Shown piece by piece: positions 30,201 to 42,200 of a DNA stretch of 64,000 nt. Numbering within the stretch: position 1 is the stretch's first letter; every line of letters begins with the position of its first letter. The DNA is from Ostrinia nubilalis (lineage: Eukaryota; Arthropoda; Insecta; Lepidoptera; Crambidae): NCBI RefSeq assembly GCF_963855985.1, contig NC_087119.1, positions 1,776,001-1,840,000 on the forward strand, in the 5' to 3' direction. The position numbers and the translations under genes were made by a program. The notes below the pieces were generated by a model. The model searched no databases and was not told the DNA's origin. It was given only the letters and a program-made list of their open reading frames with translations.

Positions 30201-33200
30201 AGACGGAAGTACGTGTGCGCGTGCCAGCACTGCAGCATCGGACTGTACAGCTCCAGTACGCACTCCACCTCGCTGTCCTGTTGTCGTACCGACCTGGCGC
30301 GCTGATGCACAGCTGGATCTCCCGCGGGCCCACCAGCGGCAGACGGAAGTACGTGTGCGCGTGCCAGCACTGCAGCATCGGACTGTACAGCTCCAGTACG
30401 CACTCCACCTCGCTCTCCTGTTGTTGTACCGACCTGGCGCGCTGATGCACAGCTGGATCTCCCGCGGGCCCACCAGCGGCAGACGGAAGTACGTGTGCGC
30501 GTGCCAGCACTGCAGCATCGGACTGTACAGCTCCAGTACGCACTCCACCTCGCTCTCCTGTTGTTGTACCGACCTGGCGCGCTGATGCACAGCTGGATCT
30601 CCCGCGGGCCCACCAGCGGCAGACGGAAGTACGTGTGCGCGTGCCAGCACTGCAGCATCGGACTGTACAGCTCCAGTACGCACTCCACCTCGCTGTCCTG
30701 TTGTCGTACCGACCTGGCGCGCTGATGCACAGCTGGATCTCCCGCGGGCCCACCAGCGGCAGACGGAAGTACGTGTGCGCGTGCCAGCACTGCAGCATCG
30801 GACTGTACAGCTCCAGTACGCACTCCACCTCGCTCTCCTGTTGTTGTACCGACCTGGCGCGCTGATGCACAGCTGGATCTCCCGCGGGCCCACCAGCGGC
30901 AGACGGAAGTACGTGTGCGCGTGCCAGCACTGCAGCATCGGACTGTACAGCTCCAGTACGCACTCCACCTCGCTGTCCTGTTGTCGTACCGACCTGGCGC
31001 GCTGATGCACAGCTGGATCTCCCGCGGGCCCACCAGCGGCAGACGGAAGTACGTGTGCGCGTGCCAGCACTGCAGCATCGGACTGTACAGCTCCAGTACG
31101 CACTCCACCTCGCTCTCCTGTTGTTGTACCGACCTGGCGCGCTGATGCACAGCTGGATCTCCCGCGGGCCCACCAGCGGCAGACGGAAGTACGTGTGCGC
31201 GTGCCAGCACTGCAGCATCGGACTGTACAGCTCCAGTACGCACTCCACCTCGCTCTCCTGTTGTTGTACCGACCTGGCGCGCTGATGCACAGCTGGATCT
31301 CCCGCGGGCCCACCAGCGGCAGACGGAAGTACGTGTGCGCGTGCCAGCACTGCAGCATCGGACTGTACAGCTCCAGTACGCACTCCACCTCGCTCTCCTG
31401 TTGTTGTACCGACCTGGCGCGCTGGTGCACAGCTGGATCTCCCGCGGGCCCACCAGCGGCAGACGGAAGTACGTGTGCGCGTGCCAGCACTGCAGCATCG
31501 GACTGTACAGCTCCAGTACGCACTCCACCTCGCTCTCCTGTTGTTGTACCGACCTGGCGCGCTGATGCACAGCTGGATCTCCCGCGGGCCCACCAGCGGC
31601 AGACGGAAGTACGTGTGCGCGTGCCAGCACTGCAGCATCGGACTGTACAGCTCCAGTACGCACTCCACCTCGCTCTCCTGTTGTTGTACCGACCTGGCGC
31701 GCTGATGCACAGCTGGATCTCCCGCGGGCCCACCAGCGGCAGACGGAAGTACGTGTGCGCGTGCCAGCACTGCAGCATCGGACTGTACAGCTCCAGTACG
31801 CACTCCACCTCGCTCTCCTGTTGTTGTACCGACCTGGCGCGCTGATGCACAGCTGGATCTCCCGCGGGCCCACCAGCGGCAGACGGAAGTACGTGTGCGC
31901 GTGCCAGCACTGCAGCATCGGACTGTACAGCTCCAGTACGCACTCCACCTCGCTCTCCTGTTGTTGTACCGACCTGGCGCGCTGATGCACAGCTGGATCT
32001 CCCGCGGGCCCACCAGCGGCAGACGGAAGTACGTGTGCGCGTGCCAGCACTGCAGCATCGGACTGTACAGCTCCAGTACGCACTCCACCTCGCTGTCCTG
32101 TTGTCGTACCGACCTGGCGCGCTGATGCACAGCTGGATCTCCCGCGGGCCCACCAGCGGCAGACGGAAGTACGTGTGCGCGTGCCAGCACTGCAGCATCG
32201 GACTGTACAGCTCCAGTACGCACTCCACCTCGCTGTCCTGTTGTCGTACCGACCTGGCGCGCTGATGCACAGCTGGATCTCCCGCGGGCCCACCAGCGGC
32301 AGACGGAAGTACGTGTGCGCGTGCCAGCACTGCAGCATCGGACTGTACAGCTCCAGTACGCACTCCACCTCGCTCTCCTGTTGTTGTACCGACCTGGCGC
32401 GCTGATGCACAGCTGGATCTCCCGCGGGCCCACCAGCGGCAGACGGAAGTACGTGTGCGCGTGCCAGCACTGCAGCATCGGACTGTACAGCTCCAGTACG
32501 CACTCCACCTCGCTGTCCTGTTGTCGTACCGACCTGGCGCGCTGATGCACAGCTGGATCTCCCGCGGGCCCACCAGCGGCAGACGGAAGTACGTGTGCGC
32601 GTGCCAGCACTGCAGCATCGGACTGTACAGCTCCAGTACGCACTCCACCTCGCTCTCCTGTTGTTGTACCGACCTGGCGCGCTGATGCACAGCTGGATCT
32701 CCCGCGGGCCCACCAGCGGCAGACGGAAGTACGTGTGCGCGTGCCAGCACTGCAGCATCGGACTGTACAGCTCCAGTACGCACTCCACCTCGCTCTCCTG
32801 TTGTTGTACCGACCTGGCGCGCTGATGCACAGCTGGATCTCCCGCGGGCCCACCAGCGGCAGACGGAAGTACGTGTGCGCGTGCCAGCACTGCAGCATCG
32901 GACTGTACAGCTCCAGTACGCACTCCACCTCGCTCTCCTGTTGTTGTACCGACCTGGCGCGCTGATGCACAGCTGGATCTCCCGCGGGCCCACCAGCGGC
33001 AGACGGAAGTACGTGTGCGCGTGCCAGCACTGCAGCATCGGACTGTACAGCTCCAGTACGCACTCCACCTCGCTCTCCTGTTGTTGTACCGACCTGGCGC
33101 GCTGATGCACAGCTGGATCTCCCGCGGGCCCACCAGCGGCAGACGGAAGTACGTGTGCGCGTGCCAGCACTGCAGCATCGGACTGTACAGCTCCAGTACG

Positions 33201-36200
33201 CACTCCACCTCGCTCTCCTGTTGTTGTACCGACCTGGCGCGCTGATGCACAGCTGGATCTCCCGCGGGCCCACCAGCGGCAGACGGAAGTACGTGTGCGC
33301 GTGCCAGCACTGCAGCATCGGACTGTACAGCTCCAGTACGCACTCCACCTCGCTCTCCTGTTGTTGTACCGACCTGGCGCGCTGATGCACAGCTGGATCT
33401 CCCGCGGGCCCACCAGCGGCAGACGGAAGTACGTGTGCGCGTGCCAGCACTGCAGCATCGGACTGTACAGCTCCAGTACGCACTCCACCTCGCTCTCCTG
33501 TTGTTGTACCGACCTGGCGCGCTGATGCACAGCTGGATCTCCCGCGGGCCCACCAGCGGCAGACGGAAGTACGTGTGCGCGTGCCAGCACTGCAGCATCG
33601 GACTGTACAGCTCCAGTACGCACTCCACCTCGCTCTCCTGTTGTTGTACCGACCTGGCGCGCTGATGCACAGCTGGATCTCCCGCGGGCCCACCAGCGGC
33701 AGACGGAAGTACGTGTGCGCGTGCCAGCACTGCAGCATCGGACTGTACAGCTCCAGTACGCACTCCACCTCGCTCTCCTGTTGTTGTACCGACCTGGCGC
33801 GCTGATGCACAGCTGGATCTCCCGCGGGCCCACCAGCGGCAGACGGAAGTACGTGTGCGCGTGCCAGCACTGCAGCATCGGACTGTACAGCTCCAGTACG
33901 CACTCCACCTCGCTGTCCTGTTGTCGTACCGACCTGGCGCGCTGATGCACAGCTGGATCTCCCGCGGGCCCACCAGCGGCAGACGGAAGTACGTGTGCGC
34001 GTGCCAGCACTGCAGCATCGGACTGTACAGCTCCAGTACGCACTCCACCTCGCTCTCCTGTTGTTGTACCGACCTGGCGCGCTGATGCACAGCTGGATCT
34101 CCCGCGGGCCCACCAGCGGCAGACGGAAGTACGTGTGCGCGTGCCAGCACTGCAGCATCGGACTGTACAGCTCCAGTACGCACTCCACCTCGCTGTCCTG
34201 TTGTCGTACCGACCTGGCGCGCTGATGCACAGCTGGATCTCCCGCGGGCCCACCAGCGGCAGACGGAAGTACGTGTGCGCGTGCCAGCACTGCAGCATCG
34301 GACTGTACAGCTCCAGCACGCACTGCACCTCGTTCTCCTGGCGATGCACGCAATCAACTGAGCATTTCATTTCGCTAACAAGAGAGACTTAAGATAAGAG
34401 AGAAAGATACAATATTTGGAATGTTTAACTGCCCAGCTAACATCAATACTTATGACTATGTATATTTTAAAGACTGTAAACCCTTGAAAAGGAGGCTGAA
34501 AATAGTGAGTTTTTTGTGCTGCTTATTCTCAGCAGTTAATACTGGGACGTGTTTTTACAAGTGTGCCTATTTGCAAAAAAAATAAATGAGTTTTATGAGT
34601 TTTTAGTTTTTATCTATCCACTAAGCAGTTGATGAACCGTCCAACCAAGATTTAGCCAATGATGTGTCCCTAAAGAGATAGCACTCAAAGAACCACTGTT
34701 GCAAGAATGAGCCTTCTATACCAAAGGTCTTTGAAACCCCTCCAGGTCTCGCATACAAACCATTGGCCTAAAAGCTATAACATTTTTAGAATAGCGCGAA
34801 TTTTATATTCGTACCATTTTGTTGACATACAAATTGACATTTTCATTTCATTACACGCCTTCAAACCAAACAAAAAAACATTAATTTTTTATTTAAAAAA
34901 AATCGTTGGCTTTTTTATTATTTATTTATTATTTAAAGTGCTCGAAAAGACAAATCCAATGAACCCAAACTCGATGCGATTCCGCCGTTTCGTTGGAGTT
35001 CCTATGGCCACCTTCCAGTCCCATCATCAGACCAGCTCTATGGTATCATAATATTGTATTGTCATCTAATCTACACATAATTGCCAAGTTTCATGATGAT
35101 ACAAGAATGCGTGTAATTCAGATTCTAAGATTCCATTACATAGTTACATACACGACGACCTAATAAAAGCGTATTAAAAACAAACGATTCCAAATATCCG
35201 AAGACTGCACTTAATCTCGGTACCGTTGGCTAAATAAGCTAATATGCTTTTTAAAACATATAACATTACCCTACGACCTATAGGGGCGGAGCAGTAATGA
35301 AAAATGTTATAAATTTAATTTTATAAAAACTGGAAATTTTATTCAAAATTTTTTCATGCATACGAAATCGCGGGCACAGCTAGTCAATGATGCAAAGTTT
35401 ATTTGAATATAAATAAAATTAAATCAAACAAAACTACCTAAAATCACAATTACATTTTGAGCTAATGTTATGCTGATGGCAAAATTTACTATTTCCAATT
35501 ATCTTTATCCAAATGACGTCTAAATTGTTAATTATTTCCCTACTTTGTATCTTTGCGTATAGCAATTACGCGATTGTGGACAAAACTGGATAAATACAAA
35601 GATATAATAAGTAATAATAACTAACAAGATAATTTCTTAGTCCTACTACAATCTGCGTATTGTAGGACTTTCAAAAATTCAATGAAATTATACATGAATT
35701 CCAACTACGGATCTCCAGAAACTCCAGATAGCCCGCTGGGTAACCTGAAAACCTGAAAAAGATTAATAGCTAAAGACAACAAAGCAATATTTAAGGAACT
35801 GAAAAAATTCTTTGATATCGCGGTCTACAAATCAATCTACAGAACAGACAGCGCCATCTATTGGCAAGGGTAGCTTGGTGGCGCCAGTGAAACTTGTCGG
35901 AAACTACGTCACATCGGACGCCAGCGCTCCCTGTCGGCGCTCCACAGTTTTGACGTCGTAGTCGACGGAACGCGGAGCTAAGTTTTGTAACAGCTCAAAC
36001 AGTCAACACATGTCTATAAAACTTGCGCGTCCTATAATCATTATTGCTATTGGAATTATACTTTGCATTAATATATGTAGACTTACATTTCAACGAAAAC
36101 TACCTCACGTGCGTCCACTTGATAGTTAATTATGGCCGAAGATAATAATATAACGACCCTCAGTTACCCTCAACATCATATATTTTATATTGTATTTCTG

Positions 36201-39200
36201 TCAAGACCCTTTTTTGAGGGAACACTTGGAGTAAAAACATTTTGTATGACTACATAATGGTAATCTTGGGAACATTATACCATTATGTGTCATACGTTGA
36301 ATTTCTATATTCAATCCTAATCAAAATCCGTCCCTCAACTGTCAAATTTCAATATGTTTTTGGTCAAAATATGTGCGGTTTTTGATGTGTTTACATTTTC
36401 ATATTGTTTATAACACTATTTATACAGGGTGTCCCGTAATGTAACGTCAAGCCGGAACTGGGTGTTGAGGCAAGTTGTGCTGGTTATCAGAAAAATATAA
36501 AAAAAAATCTATGTGGCATATTTTCAAAATAATAGGCATTTAAAAAAAATCTAAAAATTCTACTCCCGGTGACGGTCTTTTTACTCGTGTTGCCACAAAT
36601 CTTCACTTTTTCCAAATTTTTTTTTTGTTATGTAACCCTGAATAATGCTTCTCTAAATTGTTATCAAAATTACAAAACCAGCTGCTCCAGCTTGGATGAA
36701 AAAAATATATTATTCCCAAAAAAAATTTCAAAATAAAAATTTTGCCTAATTTAAACTGACTGTACTGAAAAAAAAATGTACTACGCGAGTGTGGCAAGTG
36801 ACGTCATAATTTGGCGCATTTAGTAAGGATTCCAAAATGGTATAACACTTGGTAAATTTTTGCTGTAATTGTCGACAATTTTTGGTTTTTTGGAAATAGT
36901 CCCGTTTTTAACTTTATCTACCTTGGTTAAAAATTATTATTCTAATATGGCCAAAATTCAAGTTTCTGTGACTGACTACCGTACAGTCAGTCACATAAAC
37001 TTTTGTCACCATGACAGTAATTTATTAGTAGTTGACATACCGTGACAAAAGTCACCCGTGCGCGCGCGCCTTTACTACCTGCTCTGCCTGCACTTGTACT
37101 TGGTAACAGGGATAATAAGGATATGAAGTTTCGGTTATGGATACGGTTACGGATATTAGAATAATATTATACCGGTTTCGGTTACGGTCACGGATATGAA
37201 ATCATTTCAGATTATCCGAAAGTTTCGGATAATTTCGGTTACGGAATTATTAGAATTTCAAAAATGTAGGTATAATTCAAATAGCAAGATGCTGCGTGAC
37301 CCACATAGCTACTTTATGTACCAACTAAGACGACACCTACGTATGATATAGGTAAAACAGGCTGGCATATTAGATGGTGCCAGGGAATGCCAGACAAGTT
37401 GGTAACAAATATTAAGATTTAATGTACAATTCCAAAACTGCAAAACTCTATGAAATCGGCAGCGTGGCATTGCAGCTGCGGCGTGTACTGCAGATTTCAT
37501 AGAGTTTTGCAGTTTGGAATTGTACCCTTAAGACTCCGCCTTTATCCGAAACTATCCATAACTTTTGAATCAGTTTCGGTTACGGTTATGGATATTTTTT
37601 TATTTCGGATATCCGATAGTTTCGGTTACGGTTACGGATATCCATAACATCCCTGCTTGGTAAGATGGCCCTCTTCGTTCCGCTCATACCTTTTAAAATG
37701 GCTTCTCCACCTCACTTAAGCCAGAAACTTGAATTTTGGGCACATTAGAATAATAATTTTTAACCAAGGTAGATAAAGTTAAAAACGGGTTTATTTCCAA
37801 AAAAACAAAAATTGTCGACAATTACAGCAAGAATTTACCAAGTGTTATACCATTTTGGAATCCTTACTAAATGCGCCAAATTATGACGTCACTTGCCACA
37901 CTCGTGTAGTACAATTTTTTTTCAGTACAGTCAGTTTAAACTAGGCAAAATTTTTATTTTGATATTTTTGTTGGGAATAATGTATTTTTTTCATCCAAGT
38001 TGGAGCAGCTGGTTTTGTAATTTTGATAACAATTTAGAGAAGCATTATTCAGGGTTACATAACAAAAAAAAAATTTGGAAAAAGTGAAGATTTGTGGCAA
38101 CACGAGTAAAAAGACCGTCACCGGGAGTAGAATTTTTAGATTTTTTTTAAATGCCTATTATTTTGAAAATATGCCACATAGATTTTTTTTTATATTTTTC
38201 TGATAACCAGCATAACTTGCCTCAACACCCGGTTCCGGCTTGACGTTACATTACGGGACACCCTGTATAAATGCATCGAAAATAGTGGATATTTAATCTA
38301 AAATGAAATCCGGATTTGGACAAGGATTGAATAATGGGAAACGGGCGATAGACATACGTTATCACTGCTACGGGATTTTGCAACATAACACTTTTATCCC
38401 GTAGCAGTGATAATTTATAGAAAATGCAACATAATAGATTATATTATAGTTAGAGGTTATAACATACTAGCTTTCCGCCCGCGGCTTCGCCCGCGTGGAA
38501 TTTTGTCTGTCACAGAAAAACTTTATCGCGCGCGTCCCTGTTTCAAAAACCGGGATAAAAACTATCCTATGTTCTTTCCCGGGACTCAAACTATCTCTAT
38601 GCCAAATTTCATCAAAATCGGTTGCGAGGTTTAAGCGGGAAAGCGTAACAGACAGACAGACAGAGTTACTTTCGCATTTATAATATTAGTTGGGATTATT
38701 CTATTTAAAGCAAATTTCCTATAATTTTTCAGTATTTACGCTAATTAATGAGATTAAATAAATTCTGTTTTGACAGCGAAATGTTCCGTTGCCATGATAA
38801 ATGGCTTTAACAGTCCGTTAGAGATTTAACAACACATTCACTAGCTTGTCAAACTGCAGGACTACACCGAAACGCTGTTTATGTAGATTTGGGTCTATCT
38901 GTCACCGTCGCTCATGCTGGCATCTCGCTCATGCTTGAGCGATCGCAACTTTTGAAACTTTGGATAGCGTTTTCCGTAATGAGGGCTATCGTTTTAGCGC
39001 TCACCAGTTAGCGCCACTGTAGAGTAAGGTCCTGTCACTTGCTAGTAGCGAAGACAGTGGCACCAACTGGTGAGCGCTAAAGTGGTAGGAGGACTATCGC
39101 ATTTGCACTCATCAAGATGGCGCCACTGTAGAGTAAGGTCTTGTCAATCGCCAGGGGTGCCAACTGTTAAGTATAAAAACGATAGCCCTCATTCCGCTGG

Positions 39201-42200
39201 GTCTTACCATCTCTGGCAGTGGGAAGGCGACGATGCGCGTGATGGCGCGCGGATGCGGGTAGCGCCACGCGACCGCCGGCCCGTGAAGAGTCACCTGGTA
39301 CGCCATGGGCAGCTGCCCGCCGCTCACCATCTTGAAGGCGCCACTCCTGAACCAAAATTACACATTATTAGAGATGAGACGTATTTACTAGAACAGATCC
39401 ACACACTAGGTATTTTACAGTACTAGGCGGCACCTATTCCAATTTTTTAAATATTTGATCCACCTAGTATTTTATAAATTACACGATTTCCGACCCTACC
39501 ATCAAAGTAATAGAGGTTGTTATTGCGTAATCCGTAGTCGTCTATTACGCGCACCGAGTATTTCTCGCTAGGCTTATGTGCGAACGTAGAGATTCACTCC
39601 GTCTCTGTCTGACCAAACAAATTTGAGCGCGACAAAGCAAACGCACACAAACGTAGTCGAACCATATTCATGTAAATTCATGTAAAAAAGAAAAAAATAT
39701 GTAAATATTTTTATGAAATTGATATCTTTTAAATACGCCAACTTTTAAGTTGACATGACAGTCCTAAACCTGTTGAAGTATGAAGGGAGGAATTATTATT
39801 CATACTACGGTTGTATCTTTTCAAAGAAAATTGTATTTTAAAGTCATATTACGTGGATTAGTCCGCACTAGTCGCGTCAAGTATGCTAAATTACTACGTA
39901 CTAGGTGGAATAGGTAATTGGATCGAGTATGTAATAAATACTAGGAACAGATGCACCTAGTATCAAATTTACCTAGTATAACCCATCTCTACACATTATA
40001 GTGTTTTTGTTCAGGCACACATGCTTTCAATGAGCACGGTATTGCGCGGGACCTATTTAAATCTGCCGCCAACTCCGTCCCGCCAAAACTTACACGGCAA
40101 GCGCGCGCGACTACAGCAGCGCCGCGCTTCACGACGGCAAACGAACGCAACCTACGCAACGCGCTTTCTCGCGTTTGGGCCGGCATCGCGAGTGCCACGC
40201 TTATTGTGTGCTCCAACGGAAATGTGAAAGGTGACTTTTTGGAAATGTTTTGTGTGTGAGGCCTCTACCATACTGTGCTTGAAGTCAGTGACTCAAGTGA
40301 ACCACCGAAGGCACCGGGCGAAGCCCTAACCACCGGCCGGCGGCGTCCTACAGAGTACCTACCAGCAGCGCGGCGGCAGACAAGGTACCTGTTCGGTTGT
40401 TTCTGTGTTTTATTGATTGTGTTGTGCCTGGACGACACTGGGGAACTTATATTCGGTTAAGCTATCGAAGTAGTTAACAGTTTTTAACACAGATATTTTT
40501 GCCAAGTACTTAACAGCTCACGTGATTAGGTCACCATAGTAAATGTGTTAGCGCTAAACATTATAAATAGCCGTAGCTTGGGTCTCCTTGAAGCTGAAGA
40601 GCTGAAACGGAGCTGCGGACGCATGTCCAAGAAGTTAGGACAATAACTCGTCGGGTTTTAGTGGGCAGGCCCCTCCTTTCAGGTGGGGAGACTTCCACTG
40701 ATCGTTCATCATCGGCTGGTGGGTATGCGCAAAGCTAACGTAAAGCAGGGTACTCATCTAGCCGTGTAGCATGTGATGTATCAGATACTGTATGCGTGGT
40801 TCGCAGGGAGATCGCAGCGACCCGCCGACTGCCGGTATCACTGCGAGCACAAAGGAGGCTCGCAGTAGGATACAGGAGCTCGCAGCCAGATACGCGATGA
40901 CCGGGGACGAGCCATACTCACTTGAAGGTTGGTTACGTAACATGCTACGTTACGTGCTTGGCAGGTGAGTACCCTGCCTAAGAAAAAGGACAAACGTACC
41001 TCAAGTCATCTTTATAGTAGTGGTCGCCGGGCTCCGACTCCAGAGCGACGCCCCGCAGGTGTTGCTGCGAGAAGTTGAGCGACGACGACTGGCGCAGGCG
41101 GCTGCTCCTCTGGCGGTAGAAAGTGTCCGCACTGTTCGCCGGGGCCGGCGGGATGACCTGAAGCAGTAGTAGCAGGCCTGTTCATCTCCGCGAGTTTACA
41201 TCGAAAACAAAACACGCACGATGGCCCACCTACAGGATACTATTCGACAAGGCCTCACATACGAGCGAACATTGACTGACGCACGCGTATTCTTGTGTAT
41301 GATGGAAGAAAATAAAGAAAATGGTGTACTAAATACTGTGCAGTATTTAACTGCCTAAATAATAATAAAAACACAGAATGTACTTTTTAGAGTTGCCTCA
41401 AGACACTGAGAGGTAAATAAGTAGTTAATATTATTCATGATAATTCATGCTAAATCATGTATTTCCTCCGCCATTTTCCGCAGCTTGGCACCTTATGTCA
41501 CATCATTTTACCGAAGTCAGCCCTATAGCTTCGGCGCAGTGCCGATCACTGACGTTTGTCAACAAAATGGTGCTTGACTCTTGAGACAGGCTAAATTACA
41601 CCATATTGTTAATGACATTGAGCATACATTTTTTTAAATACCTTCGCGAAGTAAAACTTCTGTACGTAGTACTTATTATTATTCTGTGGTAGTAGTTTTA
41701 ATATTAGCCAGGTTGAAAGCTTGCGCAGGCCAGATCCAACCTGTACTGTAATTTTCTTGTTCCCTCGTCATCTGGAGCTGGTAGTGTCCGTTGTGGAATC
41801 ACAGGCGTGCCAACGGACGGCCCCACAGGTTGGTTTGTGCTCTCAACTACGTGGTCGGAAAGCAGAGATGGTGTGTAGCGTAGAGCAGGGTTTCCCAATT
41901 TTTTTTTTGCCAAGGAACCCTAATTGATTATACTTTTCCTTGCGGAACCCCCGCACTACTCCGCCCGCACGCCCTGCCCCTCCCTTGTGCGTAAATAAAG
42001 TTTTTCTTATCTTATCTTATCTTAACAAGTCGGTGCGAGCGAACAACGTCGGTCACGAAACGTGGGATAATATTTTTTACGGAACCCTTGCGGCCTTTCC
42101 ACGGACCACCATTCGGGAACCGCTGGCGTAGAGTATCAGAGGTCCCGCTGCGCCTCGCAGATGCGCCTGGTAGCAGCGAGCTCCGCGGGCCGCTACGCGA

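Noticed and set aside
25114..34337. CRISPR-like array
   Set aside because: The repeats are an exon, the spacers are identical 16-mers rather than unique, and the organism is an insect.
25048..34370. Three overlapping minus-strand reading frames of about 3,100 codons
   Set aside because: They arise because a 140-bp unit without stops cycles through all three frames every 420 bp. Only one 124-nt exon in one phase fits VPS13B; the rest is repetition.
25094..34392. Dozens of identical 76-codon plus-strand frames in the array
   Set aside because: Antisense shadows of the repeated exon, each spanning about one and a half units; no independent start or family resemblance.
34707..35051. 114-codon plus-strand frame
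   Set aside because: It runs across the left border of the duplicated segment at 34,977; no homology recognised, and no conserved frame in the other copy.
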